Shown one piece after another: positions 10,840 through 20,440 of a stretch of DNA of 64,000 nt. The DNA comes from Massospora cicadina. Lineage: Eukaryota > Entomophthoromycota > Entomophthoromycetes > Entomophthorales > Entomophthoraceae. Position 1 is the stretch's first letter, and each line of letters begins with the position of its first letter. Both the position numbers and the translations under genes were made by a program. The stretch spans positions 1 to 64,000 of the forward strand of contig JAKSZP010009307.1 in assembly GCA_022478985.1 (NCBI GenBank), read 5' to 3'. The notes under the pieces were generated by a model. That model searched no databases. It was not told the origin of the DNA and saw nothing but the letters and a program-made list of their open reading frames with translations.

Positions 10840-11975
10840 AGAAAGGACAGAGAAAGCGGCTATGCACGCACTTTACAACTTTGCCCTGAACAACCTCTAC
10901 AATTAAGTGTTCATTTCCACATCTATATATGACTCAATAAGGACCTGATCAGTTAATGCCCAATTTGTGATTGTGACCTCCAGGCCAGTGATGGTAGAAT
11001 AGGACGAGGTCACCTGGTTGGAAGGTTTGTAGGAGGTTGTGCTTATCATTAAATTGGTTAGTTTCTCTACTGGTAGTAGCCAATAAGTTCTCAGAAGCTG
11101 GGGCTTGGAGTCAGATAATTTCATTGGGAATGCTTTGCATAATAACTTCAGGGGAATCAGGAGAAGCTTGATCTAACATGGCCTGCACTCTGGAGGGCAA
11201 CTGTGGATTTTGTCCATACAAATCCTGGAAGGGTGACATCTTGATTTGGTAGTATCTTATTTGATAGACCAGAATTGCACTAGGAAAATATGGGGGCTAG
11301 TGCAAAGGTTGGTCGAGGCCATTTTCCAAAGAGTGGCTGTTAGGGTACCATTAACCCGCTCTACCATTCCATTGGTGGCAGGGTGGTAGAGAGTGGAAAA
11401 TACCTGGGTGGATCCCATCGGCTTGGCTAAATCATTCACTAGTGATGATCGGAAATTTTGTTCATTATCAGAAAGTATTATGTGAGGACACCCATGCTGG
11501 GTGATAATCTGATTATACAAGAAGGTGGCGGTAGCTTTTGACAAAGCAGAAGGTAGCAACACAGCTTCAATCCACTTAGTTAAATGATCCACGGCCAGGA
11601 GGAGGAATTGGTGACCATTAGAGGCTCGAGGGAGAGGTCCCACAACATTAATGCTAATGGTATGGAAGGGTTCACAGGGTGGAACCACTGGATGTTGAGA
11701 CCAGGGATTAGGTCCAGCTTAACTTTGACATACCAAGAAGGACTCCAATACATCTTGGATTGTAACAATCATTCCATTCCAGTAACATTGATTCTTGAGC
11801 CACTGGTAGGGTTTCCAAACTCCTCCATTACTGACTTGCCAATGTCCCTCCAATACGATGTCAGTTCACTCTGAAGGTCATATATATGGCACCCATTTTT
11901 GGGACAAAAGTTTGCACAGTTGGCCATTCTTGACATGGAGACCCGCCAATTTTTTGCTAATTCTTTTTGCAAGGT
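10840..11975 (-). pseudogene. G2 integrase (HHCC, catalytic core, C-terminal domain)
   Basis: Reverse strand. The zinc-binding part (about 11975-11700) is frame-shifted but retains a C-Y-W-N-G-M run and a V-C-Q end. The core is open for 143 codons (11688-11257). It shows V-D-H-L-T-K-W, then L-S-D-N-E-Q-N-F with the second catalytic Asp, and N-G-M-V-E-R-V-N-G-T-L with the catalytic Glu. The first catalytic Asp, in the S-I-D-V-V-G-P-L block, is Asn (codon at 11649-11647; a G-to-A change). The C-terminal domain continues to ~10900 with G-D-L-V-L and G-P-Y motifs, interrupted by stops. It would insert the cDNA; the lost Asp should abolish catalysis. Confidence 0.82.
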
Positions 11976-12023
11976 AGGGGACTCGCCTTACCATAAGTGT
12001 GGTTGTGTTAGGATGTTGTAAAG

Positions 12024-12599
12024 TCAATCCTCCTCAGGGTCAATTATAGTTAATATGGGTAGCTGGGATAGGCAATATACATTTTGGTGTATGGGTCCTG
12101 GTTGATGGATAATGAAAAAGTCATAGTTTTGAAGTTTTAATGCCCTCAGGATAATCACCCAACAGGGTCCTTCGTTTACTGTAGCCATCACAGGGAAGTA
12201 TGGCTGGTAATTATAGTGAGATGTTTCCCATATAGAAAAGGTCATAAATGCTTAATAGACAAAAATACGCTAAGCATTCATGTTATGTAACACTATAGTT
12301 GCATTCATCTCTGGTTAGAGTTCTGCTATAGTAGGCGATAGGATGGTCTACCAAGTTTTCATCATGCTGCAATAGGATGGCTCTAATGGATATATCACTA
12401 GCATTGGTAAACAGGAAAAGGGTTTATCAAAGTTGGGATGTATAAGTACTGGAGAGTGGGAGAGAGAGACGAATAATAGGTCAAAGGCCTGCTGTTGCTC
12501 TTCTTTCCACTGGAAGGGTATCCCTTTTTTCAATAGATATACAAGAGGCTTGGAGGTATCATCAAAGTGGGGGATGAACTGGCGATAATATCCCGCCAT
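12024..12599 (-). pseudogene. G2 RNase H region
   Basis: Starts with M-A-G-Y-Y-R-Q-F-I-P-H-F (12599 downwards), the connection segment between RT and RNase H of gypsy Pol, followed by F-Q-W and Q-Q-A-F-D-L-L. A second open part (12245-12024) includes a hinge with N-Y-D-F-F-I-I-H-Q-P-G, equivalent to the element-typical Y-x-F-x-I-x-Y-x-P-G. At least one frameshift separates the parts, and the catalytic D-x-S and T-D-H motifs are degraded. Confidence 0.72.
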
Positions 12600-12609
12600 C
12601 CCTAAGGAA

Positions 12610-13067
12610 ACTTGTATGTATCATAGGGATTTAGGGGGGCATTTTGGAAATGGACAGGACCTTGTCATCCATTGGGGATATTCTAGCTTTACCTACCTTA
12701 TGGCCCAGAAAATCCATCTCAATATGAAAGAAAAAGCATTTTGACGGCTTTAGTTTTAATGATGATTGCTATAACTGCTAGAATACTTGCCTAAGGTGAT
12801 TTAGGTGTTCAGTAAAAGTTCTCAAGAATATGATAATTTTGTAAAGATAAACTAACATGAAGGAACATCTTAAATCGCTTTATAGTTCATCCATGGCGCG
12901 TTGGAAGGTGCAGGAGTGTTACACAACCCTTGCGGCATTTGAGTGGGCTTAAATAGTCCTTTGCTTGTGATGAGAGTACATTTTTCACGATTTTCTGGGG
13001 ATATATCTACTTGCCAATAACCACTGGCAGAATACATCGCTGAGAAATAGTGAGATCCTGACATCAA
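12610..13067 (-). pseudogene. G2 reverse transcriptase, palm/C-terminal part
   Basis: Reverse strand 13067-12870 is open and carries SGSHYFSAM, ASGYWQV, ISPENREKC and MPQGLCNTPA, all standard gypsy RT palm motifs. The region that should hold the YLDD box (~12830) is in a broken frame, and I cannot confirm the Asp pair. The N-terminal part of the RT is at 14440-14110, separated by a ~1-kb insert. Confidence 0.78.
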
Positions 13068-13079
13068 GAAGGGAATACC

Positions 13080-13480
13080 TAGTGCTATGAGAGGGCCAGT
13101 TGATATCCCAATTAGGGACTCGTTTTTGTTAGATGTGTGATGGAAGCATGATTGAGCTGGTCAAAAATAATTGCTCACCTATGGCAAGTTTTGTATGTCA
13201 GTACATGTAATTGGCATGATAGCATTTGCACATGGACCACTCAAATGGGGGTACCTAGTGCTATTGAGAGGGCCAGTTGACATCCCAAAAAGGGGGTCGT
13301 TTTTTTCAGCTGTGTGACAGAACATATTTTGAGCTGGTCCTAAAATAATTTTTGTATGTCAATATGCAGAAACCAGCATGATAGCAATTTTACATGAACT
13401 GCTCAAATGGGAGTACCTAGTGCTATTGAGAGAGGCCTGCTGACGTCCTGATTAAGGGCACATCATTTATTTAAATTAAT
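13080..13480 (+). repeat. Tandem repeat, ~170-bp unit, about 2.4 copies
   Basis: Units begin TAGTGCTAT at 13080, 13256 and 13418 (lengths 176 and 162, third partial). Each carries GAGAG-GCC near its start and, in the two full copies, TTTTGTATGTCA and CATGATAGCA further on. They diverge by scattered substitutions and small indels, so the array is old. Confidence 0.8.
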
Positions 13481-14085
13481 GCTAAAATCTCCCAGAATTC
13501 TTATTTCGTCAGCAGTATGATGAAACTCATTTCAAGGTGATCCTAGGAAAGTTTTACACACTCATTGTTGCGATTTTAATCCCTGAAATCTATGAATATG
13601 AGAGTATTTTGCCACCATTAAACCTAGCAATAGGTCTCAGTCATATCGGTTCAAGGGCTAAACTGAGGTGGAAAATAATCTATTAAAATTGCATGCTTGA
13701 TTTTGGCTAGGAGATGCCCTAGAGGTATAAATACCGGCTCCTGTCTTAATGAATAATTTAGAAAATAATTTAGCCTTTGCAGATTTTACTTAATAGTCTT
13801 CCTTCTGGTTTTTATCTTAAGTCCCTTTTGGAGAGAGTTGGCAAGCTGGATCCTCATAATCCACATCTTGTACCTTTGCCTTCCTTGGGAGAAGTTCTTA
13901 AATACAATGGGAAAATTGAGCTCAAAGTCAATCAGAAGGGTCAGGGCTATTTGAATTCTCCTAGTGAGCTTCTGAATGGTCAAAATACTGTAAGCCACAG
14001 GCAAATTGATGATCAATTGGCCAAACTCATCCCAAATATACATGCAGGATTTAATGATCAAGCAAGTGATCCTCAGAATTTCACA
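13080..14085. mobile_element. ~1-kb unidentified insert within the G2 RT
   Basis: On the reverse strand the RT reads K-D-S-Y-K-L-P-R up to ~14085 and resumes at ~13080 just before the S-G-S-H-Y-F motif, so ~1 kb is foreign. It contains 2.4 tandem repeats (13080-13480), then unique sequence with a TATA-like TATAAATACC at 13728-13737, and a forward open frame 13777-14100 (107 codons, no upstream ATG) containing L-L-N-S-L-P-S. That last motif is vaguely like a copia Gag phrase, too little to name it. No convincing duplication was found at the edges. Confidence 0.55.
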
Positions 14086-14109
14086 CGTGGCAATTTATAG
14101 CTGTCTTTT

Positions 14110-14440
14110 TGGGTGATTAAATTGAGGCGGCAATAATTTGTAACAACATGGTGGCCACCATCCTTTTTTCCAAATTAATAGAAGGGGGAAGCCCATGGGC
14201 TTTTAGAAGGCATGATTAACCTGGCATGAAGCAGTTGCTATAACTCTACAGCCACTTGTGCTTCTTCCACTTTGTAAAATAAGTATGGCCGAGATTTGAA
14301 CTGAGGGTGAGCCTCAATCTCAAGTTAGTAGTTACTTCAGACATTTTTCATAGTCACTTGGTCCTGAGGAGAAAATGTTGCCAAACTCTACTAGGAGATC
14401 TTCGATGGTTTTTCGCTCATTAGGGGTGAGATTGTCCCCA
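14110..14440 (-). pseudogene. G2 reverse transcriptase, N-terminal part
   Basis: Reverse strand fragments contain A-S-P-F-Y, G-K-K-D-G-G-H-H-V-V-T-N-Y and R-L-N-L-I-T-Q-K-D-S-Y-K-L-P-R. These are the finger motifs of gypsy RT immediately upstream of the insert at 14085. Stops and frame changes are present. Confidence 0.68.
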
Positions 14441-14490
14441 ATTTGACTGTCAACCAGAGTTATGGTTGCTGAGGGATCAAATTTTAGATC

Positions 14491-14808
14491 TTATAACGAT
14501 CCAAAATGACTCACATCGGCAATATTCTTAATAGGATATAGTTTTACATAAGCAATATGGGCATGTCGAGGGACTTGGAGGGTATAATTTGTCAAGTTCC
14601 CTATAAATATAGAGTTAGTTTTCTCGTTGGAAGGATCCAAAATCCCATGGCAGGTCAGCGCTTCATTGATAGAAGAATTTGGGTGTCCCCTAAGCTTCAA
14701 GATGTGATCAGGAGGGGTGATAATCTGAATCCCCATATTAACAATAACTTGTGAGCCAGAGGGTATTGTGATAGGATGGGGGCATACAGAGGATCCCATC
14801 CTTGGCAT
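14491..14808 (-). pseudogene. G2 protease-RT linker
   Basis: A 105-codon open reverse frame with no catalytic motif. It occupies the place of the conserved linker between protease and RT in this gypsy group (pattern G-x-L-x-P and G-N-L-T-N-Y). The corresponding place in Shell-1 (near 22270-22400) encodes a similar L-A-N-L-T-D string. Its function is not known to me. Confidence 0.6.
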
Positions 14809-15185
14809 CCACAGCCTCTGGGGTAACTTGGTCTTTCCCCCTACAACCTGGTAGTCAACTTTGCAAATGGAGGACAGGTATTCTAGGAAGCATGTCCTTT
14901 TTTAAGGACTCCTTTACTTTTGGAAGGAGTTTGAATAATAATGGAATTTGATATCCTAGGAGGGTTAGGTACTTTTCCTTACGGTTGATGATGCAGTTGA
15001 ACTCCCGCATCAATTGGACCCCAATAGGCAACTCATAAGTATCATTATCTAATGCTATGGTGGAAGCAGTAATTAAAGTTTCCTGAATTGAAGGGGTAAG
15101 GCAGAATACGCTACAATCGCCTTAGCAGTCTGAAACCTGCTGTTCCATATTCAGCCTCGTGGATCAAGTCTGGAGCCATTTTTAT

Positions 15186-15368
15186 CTATTGGATGAGTTG
15201 TGAGGAAATAACGTTAACTTTTGAGCCAGTATCAATTATTGCCAAGACTCTAACCTTATGTACAACTACCTTGACGCAAACCACTGAAGATCCAAACTGG
15301 GAATTAACAGCTAGTAGACTGTTGGTAAGATTTGCAATGATGAAAGAGGAGGATTCTGCCATGTCCAA
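15186..15368 (-). pseudogene. G2 aspartic protease
   Basis: The open reverse frame ends with V-L-A-I-I-D-T-G-S-K-V-N-V-I-S-S (about 15244-15205), an intact D-T-G active site in a gypsy protease context. The frame terminates soon after, so the second half of the domain is broken. The enzyme would process Gag-Pol. Confidence 0.75.
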
Positions 15369-15659
15369 GCTTGGGGCTGTTCAATGCATTTGAACGCTGT
15401 GTCTGCCAGCGCTTGATTTTCCTTAGAAGAGTTGACTGTCAAAAATCTGTTGGGGTAACTGACCAACATAGAAGTAAAAAAGCTGAAGTTGTTTATTTCC
15501 TTGGATAGGAAAGGGTACATCAACTTCTGCATGAGCATTTAACACAAAAAACCTGAAGTGCTAGGGATAAGGCTAGAGATAATAGAAGGGTCTTGAGGCA
15601 CTGGATTTCTGTCAGCATAGGGAGACAATTTCCCTATACTGACTTATCTTTAGCTGACT

Positions 15660-16900
15660 TACGTTGAAGGATGCGGTATTCAGCTACAGTGTGGTTGTTT
15701 CTTCTGCAATGAGTGCAGTATAAATCAGGTGTAAGCTAATTGGGGGGGTGTAACAGCCAACAATTGGGACCAGGGCTTATGGGTTTTTGATGAGGTGGCC
15801 TAATGGGTTTATGTAGTTCAGCAGAAATTTCCATTAGAGCCTCTTTAATAGGGAGGAGGGATGTTAAGCTAGACTTCACTGCTTTAAGATAAAGTAAGAT
15901 ATTAGCCATTTTTAAACACTGAAAACGCACCAGTGATGGCATTGTCTAATGTAAGACAATTCCCTGCAACCAGAGCTTGTGCTTCAAGATAAAAATGGTG
16001 GGCAAATTCAATGATAGTTTCCCCCTAATTAATGCTGATACCCATATAGATCTGTTTTTGGTTGGTTAAGTTAAGTCGCTCCCAAATTCTCGAAGCAAAG
16101 CAGTCTTGGCATCATTCCAAGTATGGCAATGCATTAGATGAAAAACCATAATGTCTTGATCCATACGGCTAAGACAGTTAGTCAGATGTTTAAGTCGTTG
16201 ATGGTCAGTTGCTTCCTCCATAGAGCTTTCATAGCAGTATATTAAAGAGAAAATACTTCCCTCCCCAGGGACATATTTTTCTTTGATTGAGGGTTTAAAT
16301 GTACCATTTGGGGGGAATGTTAGAAGATGAGCGACATGAACTGATACTGGAACAGCGCTTTCACTTAATGAAGAGGTGCTATCACGGGAATACACTTGAG
16401 GTTGAAGTGCGTCTACTTATAGCCGCAAATCATTAAGATCATCAACTATTGAGTCTACTCTTTCATAAGCATTTAGAGCTGACTTTGTGGCAAAAAGTTA
16501 ATTTAATTGGCATACATAGTTTTTTAAAGTGATATTAGCAATTTGGAGGTTAAGTTGATGTTTTTTGTGCTGAGCACACTGTGCTCCAATCCACATAATA
16601 AAGCAGATAGGGCTACCCAATTACTGAGATGGGCGGCTTTAAGATCTAAGGAGTTTTTTTGAAACAGAATTGCTATTATCCACATTTGATTGTGTTGTTT
16701 ATTTTTATAATATTCACTATGAACTAGGGGTGCAACCTGGCAGGGAGCACCAGTTTTTTTTGGATCTGGGATGATGCCAATGATCCTTTGTTGATTTTTG
16801 TTGGGCCAGTGGCTCAAAGTTTGATGGTTCTGGAATCTTACATTAGTTGCTTCTCTTGGTTGAGAAGTCTTAAAATCCAAATATAAGTCTAGTATGGTAA
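15660..16900 (-). pseudogene. G2 gag with degraded CCHC knuckle
   Basis: The reverse frame 16395-16066 contains G-T-F-K-P-S-I-K-E-K-Y-V-P-G-E-G-S, a gag motif shared with G4 (~35715) and G7 (~53330). A further open piece is 15942-15736. Near 15727-15665 the zinc knuckle reads C-T-H-C-R-R-N-N-H then Tyr where the last Cys should be: a CX2CX4HX4C motif with its final Cys lost by a G-to-A change. The N-terminal part (16925-16524) is open but not informative. Gag would package the element RNA into particles. Confidence 0.72.
16739..16752 (-). promoter_or_regulatory. G2 primer-binding site
   Basis: The reverse strand reads TGGTGCTCCCTGCC, 5 nt inside the 5' LTR. A sequence starting TGG just inside the LTR is expected for pairing with a tRNA 3' end (here ...GAGCACCA). 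Shell-1 and G7 have TGGTGCTCAC in the same place. Confidence 0.7.
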
Positions 16901-17214
16901 ATTCCAAATTGAATACAATTTTCACTTAAAGTTGCAAAAAGGGGGAGAAAAAGTGTACATTTTATTATTTGTAATCGCTTTTTAAGGGAATTAGGGAGGT
17001 AAAATAGCCAAAATCTAAGCCTCACAAGCCTAGATCTATTAGATAAAGAATTTAGGGATTTTATACTAACCCCTAGTAATTCATTCGATCTGATTGAGCT
17101 CTTTTCATAGCTCAGGTTTAAACACTGACTGAATTATGGGTTTTTTAGTCGGTTCAGGATTGATTCCCTATATCTGACATATCTGAATTGGCCATTTGGG
17201 TCAGATTCCTGACA
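16758..17214 (-). repeat. G2 5' LTR
   Basis: 457 bp, aligned with 10350-10808. The element-sense start TGTCAG is at 17214. The inner end is eroded (TTTTGGATC in place of TGTTGGGAT on the forward strand). Confidence 0.86.
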
Positions 17215-17298
17215 TATCTACTGGTATCCAACTCAGGGAGGCAGTGATAGAGGGTCTGTATTCTACCACTGGGGTATCCTCCCCTTTCACAGGTTATT
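17215..17298 (-). mobile_element. SINE-B copy 1, 5' tRNA-like head (split by G2)
   Basis: Reverse strand 17284-17220 reads GGGGAGGATACCCCAGTGG and onward, matching the head of the intact SINE-B at 58760. It includes the A-box-like TACCCCAGTGG and a B-box-like segment next to the G2 junction. Together with 10133-10349 it reconstitutes a full-length SINE-B interrupted only by G2. Confidence 0.85.
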
Positions 17299-17497
17299 GT
17301 ACTGAGAGCTATACATTATTCAAAATCTCTTGATTCTTAGGAAACCTAAATCTCTAATACAAGAACAGCTTCTAATAAAATGAGATAAGTTTAGGGTAAG
17401 TGCGACATTTTACTAGGATAGAGTCATGAGTATTTATAATGGACTCTCTAGCCACAACACAGAAATTTCTCCAGGGTAGAACTAAGATCATTGAAGA
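17286..17497 (-). repeat. Shell-1 3' LTR, inner part
   Basis: Matches 33580-33790, with shared blocks GAGAGCTATAC, AACAGCTTC and AATAAAAT, then TAGGATAGAGT and TAGCCACA. It is the continuation of the LTR broken at 10132. Confidence 0.78.
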
Positions 17498-17869
17498 GTG
17501 CAATGGGCATAATGCGTTCAACGGATACAATAAGCATAAATCATACTAATGTACAGATAAAGGTTGTATAGAGGGTAGGAATTGTCACATGATTATTTGG
17601 AATAATTAGGATACCCAAAAATATAGATTAATTGTAAAGGCGTTTTAGAAAAGGGTCTGATTATGCTTGTTTTCATTCCAACCATTGGCATTCAATTAGG
17701 GATTATTAAAAGTCAAACTAACACATTCCACAAAACTTCTACTCCTTAAATCAACTTATCTTTTAAAGGAGATTGATGAGCAATTTAAGCATTATAGTAG
17801 GTCTGAGAAACTTTGCATAAACCCTGTTAATAACTCCTCCATTTAGAAAATTCTTGATGTTATAGACAT

Positions 17870-18652
17870 CAAAGGATGAGCGTTAAGGATTACATATGGT
17901 CCTTTACAGAGCGTCAACATCTTTTGGGTTCATCTGAACATGTAAGATTTGTATATTGATACTTGGTCACCCATTTTGAATTGATGCAAAGGTACTCAAC
18001 ATATACCATCATGTGATTTTATTTTTTTTTGGGTAAAGTGAGAGCAAAAGCATCAATTTAAATCTTAATTAGTGCACTAAATAGCTAATTGTAATATTCC
18101 TTAGGTTGGACCCCATCTTCATCATCAATTATGGAGTACAACATGGGAGAGAAAAGCAGGCTGTCAGCCATATAAAAATTGAAAAGGGGAAAATCCAGTG
18201 GCAATATGTTTACAATGTTGCAGGCGAATAATTTGGGTTAATAATTAGGGTCCATAAAGAGGGGGAATAGACAGCAAACTTACAGTTAATTTGTTCCAAA
18301 GTTCGATTAACCCTCTCAACAGTTCCACTAGTCTCTGGTATTATGGGGTGGAAAAGACTTGTCTAATTTCATAAGCCAGTTCTATTATGATATCATTTTA
18401 AATTTGAAGCTGGTAGCGTTATCCACCTGAATAACCTGAGGGCATACATATCTGATAATAATGTGCTTCATGATAAATTTGGCCGTGGTAACTGCTCCAA
18501 TATTGTGTAGAGGCTTATCTTTAAATCAATTAGTTAAGTGGACAATGGCCACAATAGTGTATCAATGATTGACGATGCTGATTATAGAGGTCCAATAGCG
18601 CCAATCAAGATAGTGTGCCATGCCTTACCGGGATTAACTAGTTGGTAGGTGG
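17870..18652 (-). pseudogene. Shell-1 integrase remnant
   Basis: Reverse strand. The C-terminal domain is recognisable at ~17990-17870 (H-Q-F-K-M-G-D-Q-V and K-G-P-Y-V-I-L-N-A). The core at 18650-18290 is full of stops. The inserted mini-LTR element (18653-20435) separates it from the rest of pol. The sequence between 17498 and 17870 is unassigned interior. Confidence 0.62.
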
Positions 18653-19345
18653 TGAAATGATCAAAAACGTCCCAGTTTTCAAACACCATCTTGCCTTAGG
18701 ATTAGCGGATGGACGTTAAAATATTGTCTGATATGAGGTCCCCTTAAGGTAGGTGTTTTGACCCATCATACTCACCAATTAAACTCTATATTTAGAGAAG
18801 TTCAAAAATGAGAAAAGAAAACACAAGTGAATGAAAATTTTGGTCCCAAATTCAGCCTTGTTTTCTTCATTAACAAAATAAACATGCAGACTAATTTAAA
18901 TCCCAAAAAAGATATGGCACTGCGAGCAACACAAGGAAAAAACCAGTGTATTAAAAAACCCCAGAGGATTTGGCGCCTCCAATCAACGCCCAGGCCAACA
19001 TTTTTGTTTAGGCGCAAAAACTAGGTTTGCTGCAGGATACCAGGTAAGACATGGCAAGGGTGGCCCCGAGGCCACCAGAGGGACCCACACAAGAATGGAA
19101 ACAAGTAAAGAATTCTGAACTGAGTTCAGAATCATGTGGGGCTGACCTTTTAAGGTCGACCTTCTGGGGAGCCCCTCCAACACTTATTTTTAAGCCCCTA
19201 AGAGCATAAAGAATAGCTCAGGAGGGGCACAGCCCAGTGCTGAGCTCTGAATGAGCTGCAAAAACTAAAAAAAGTGTTTCAACTCAAGATTTGGAAATCC
19301 AAATCTTAAGAAAAATGTAACAATTAGTTTAATTCAACCATTACA
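18653..19345 (-). repeat. Mini-element 3' LTR
   Basis: Aligned with 19751-20435 over the whole length, with shared blocks such as GATATGGCACTGCGAGCAAC. Element-sense 5' end is TGTAATGG at 19345. Confidence 0.87.
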
Positions 19346-19670
19346 TCACCCCTAAGAAGGAGCCCCCACAAGAGAATGCCCCATAGCAGGAGGTAACTAC
19401 CCAGAGAGCTTCCACAACAAAAATGGAGCTGGAACCAGACTGCAAGAGCCTTTCCACCTGGTGAGGGGAAACACGCTCAATGCATGGCTGGGCAGTTATC
19501 CCACAATGGGTGGGCTGACCGTGGGGTAAAGGGCCCTTCTGGTCAGGTCTCTTGGTGCCAACCAGATCCTTGGTGAGGGGGAAACCACACCAGAATTTCG
19601 AACTGAAATTGCTTAGGATCCAGGGTTGGCTAACAGTCACCATCTCCCCCTGGTGCAGGTTACTCAACAA
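19344..19670 (-). CDS. Mini-element interior ORF, 109 codons, unknown
   Basis: The reverse frame 19670-19341 fills most of the 405-bp interior. It begins with an ATG and stays open to the 3' LTR; its stop codon TAA is supplied by the LTR terminus TGTAA. The predicted product is hydrophilic, with Gly, Pro and His-rich patches and no recognised domain; it is not gag, protease or RT. It may be chance or a short leader relic. An undamaged frame in such decayed surroundings is notable, but no function can be assigned. Confidence 0.35.
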
Positions 19671-19750
19671 CTAGGACTTGAAGTGACCACTGAGGTTGGG
19701 ACGAACTGGGGATCTGGTGGCGTGCTAAAAGCACACTGAGTTCAGAATAA

Positions 19751-20435
19751 TGTACCAATAAAAAACGTCCCACTATCAACTGCCATCTTGCCTTAGATTG
19801 GCGGTTGAATGCCAAAAGGTTGTCTGATATTAGGTTCCCTCAAGGTAAGAGTTATGACTCATCATACTCACCAATTCAACCTTGGATTTAGGGAAATTCA
19901 AAAATGAGAAAAGATGACACAAGTAAATGAGAATTTTGGACCCAAATTCAGCCTTGATTTCTTTATTATTGAAATAAACATACAGACAAATTTAGATCCC
20001 ATAAAGATATGGCACTGCGAGCAACAAAAGGAAAAACCAGTGGGTTAAAACCCCAGAGGATTTGGTGTCTCCAATCAATGCCCAGAGCCAACATTTTTAT
20101 TTAGGCTCAAAAGCTAGGTTTGCCACAGGATACCAGTTAAGACACGGCAAGGGTGGCCCTGAGGCCACTAGAGAGAACACATGAGAGCGGGAAACAAGAA
20201 AGATTTTGAAATGAGTTCAGAATCTCATGGGCCTGAATTTTTTAGGTCAACCTACGAGAGAGTACCTCATGCACTATTATTTAGGCCCCTAAGAGCACAA
20301 AGAATAGTTTGTGAGAGGCACAGCCCAGCGCCAAGCCCTGTATGAGCCGCAAAACCAAAAAAGTGTTTCAACTCGAGACTTAAAAATTCAAATCATAAGT
20401 CAAATTGTAACAATCAGTTTGACCTGACCGTTACA
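19751..20435 (-). repeat. Mini-element 5' LTR
   Basis: 685 bp. Element-sense start is TGTAACGGTCAGG at 20435 and the end TTGGTACA at 19751. The first 30 bases of the LTR form an imperfect inverted repeat (TGTAACGGTCAG against CTGATTGTTACA). Confidence 0.87.
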
Positions 20436-20440
20436 GGTGG

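Larger units (their letters stand above)
10350..17214 (-). mobile_element. G2: complete but decayed gypsy element inside SINE-B
   Basis: 6,865 bp on the reverse strand, with LTRs at 16758-17214 (5') and 10350-10808 (3'), each ~458 bp. The 3' copy shows TGTCAG...CCCAACA ends; the 5' copy begins the same way but its last bases have decayed. A polypurine tract adjoins the 3' LTR and a primer-binding site the 5' LTR. Flanks CATCT (10345-10349) and TATCT (17215-17219) form a 5-bp duplication with one change. The interior has gag, CCHC relic, protease, RT, RNase H and integrase in canonical order. The host sequence on both sides is the same SINE-B, which makes the boundaries secure. Confidence 0.88.
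18648..20440 (-). mobile_element. Miniature LTR retrotransposon (family M), GGTGG duplication
   Basis: 1,783 bp (18653-20435): LTR 693 bp, interior 405 bp, LTR 685 bp. GGTGG at 18648-18652 and 20436-20440 is a perfect 5-bp duplication. The reverse strand is sense: LTRs start TGTAAY and the interior ends AGGGGTGA, a purine-rich tract, just before the 3' LTR. There is no room for gag-pol, so it is non-autonomous. The solo LTR at 6079-6705 is the same family. It interrupts Shell-1 pol. Confidence 0.88.

Noticed and set aside
13080..13480. A CRISPR-like or regulatory repeat array
   Set aside because: Units of 162-176 bp, only 2.4 copies, diverged along their whole length with no spacer structure: an ordinary tandem repeat.
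13777..14100. A real protein-coding gene of 107 codons inside G2
   Set aside because: No ATG start, no domain beyond a vague L-L-N-S-L-P-S phrase, and it lies in an insert in dead RT; described only as part of the insert.
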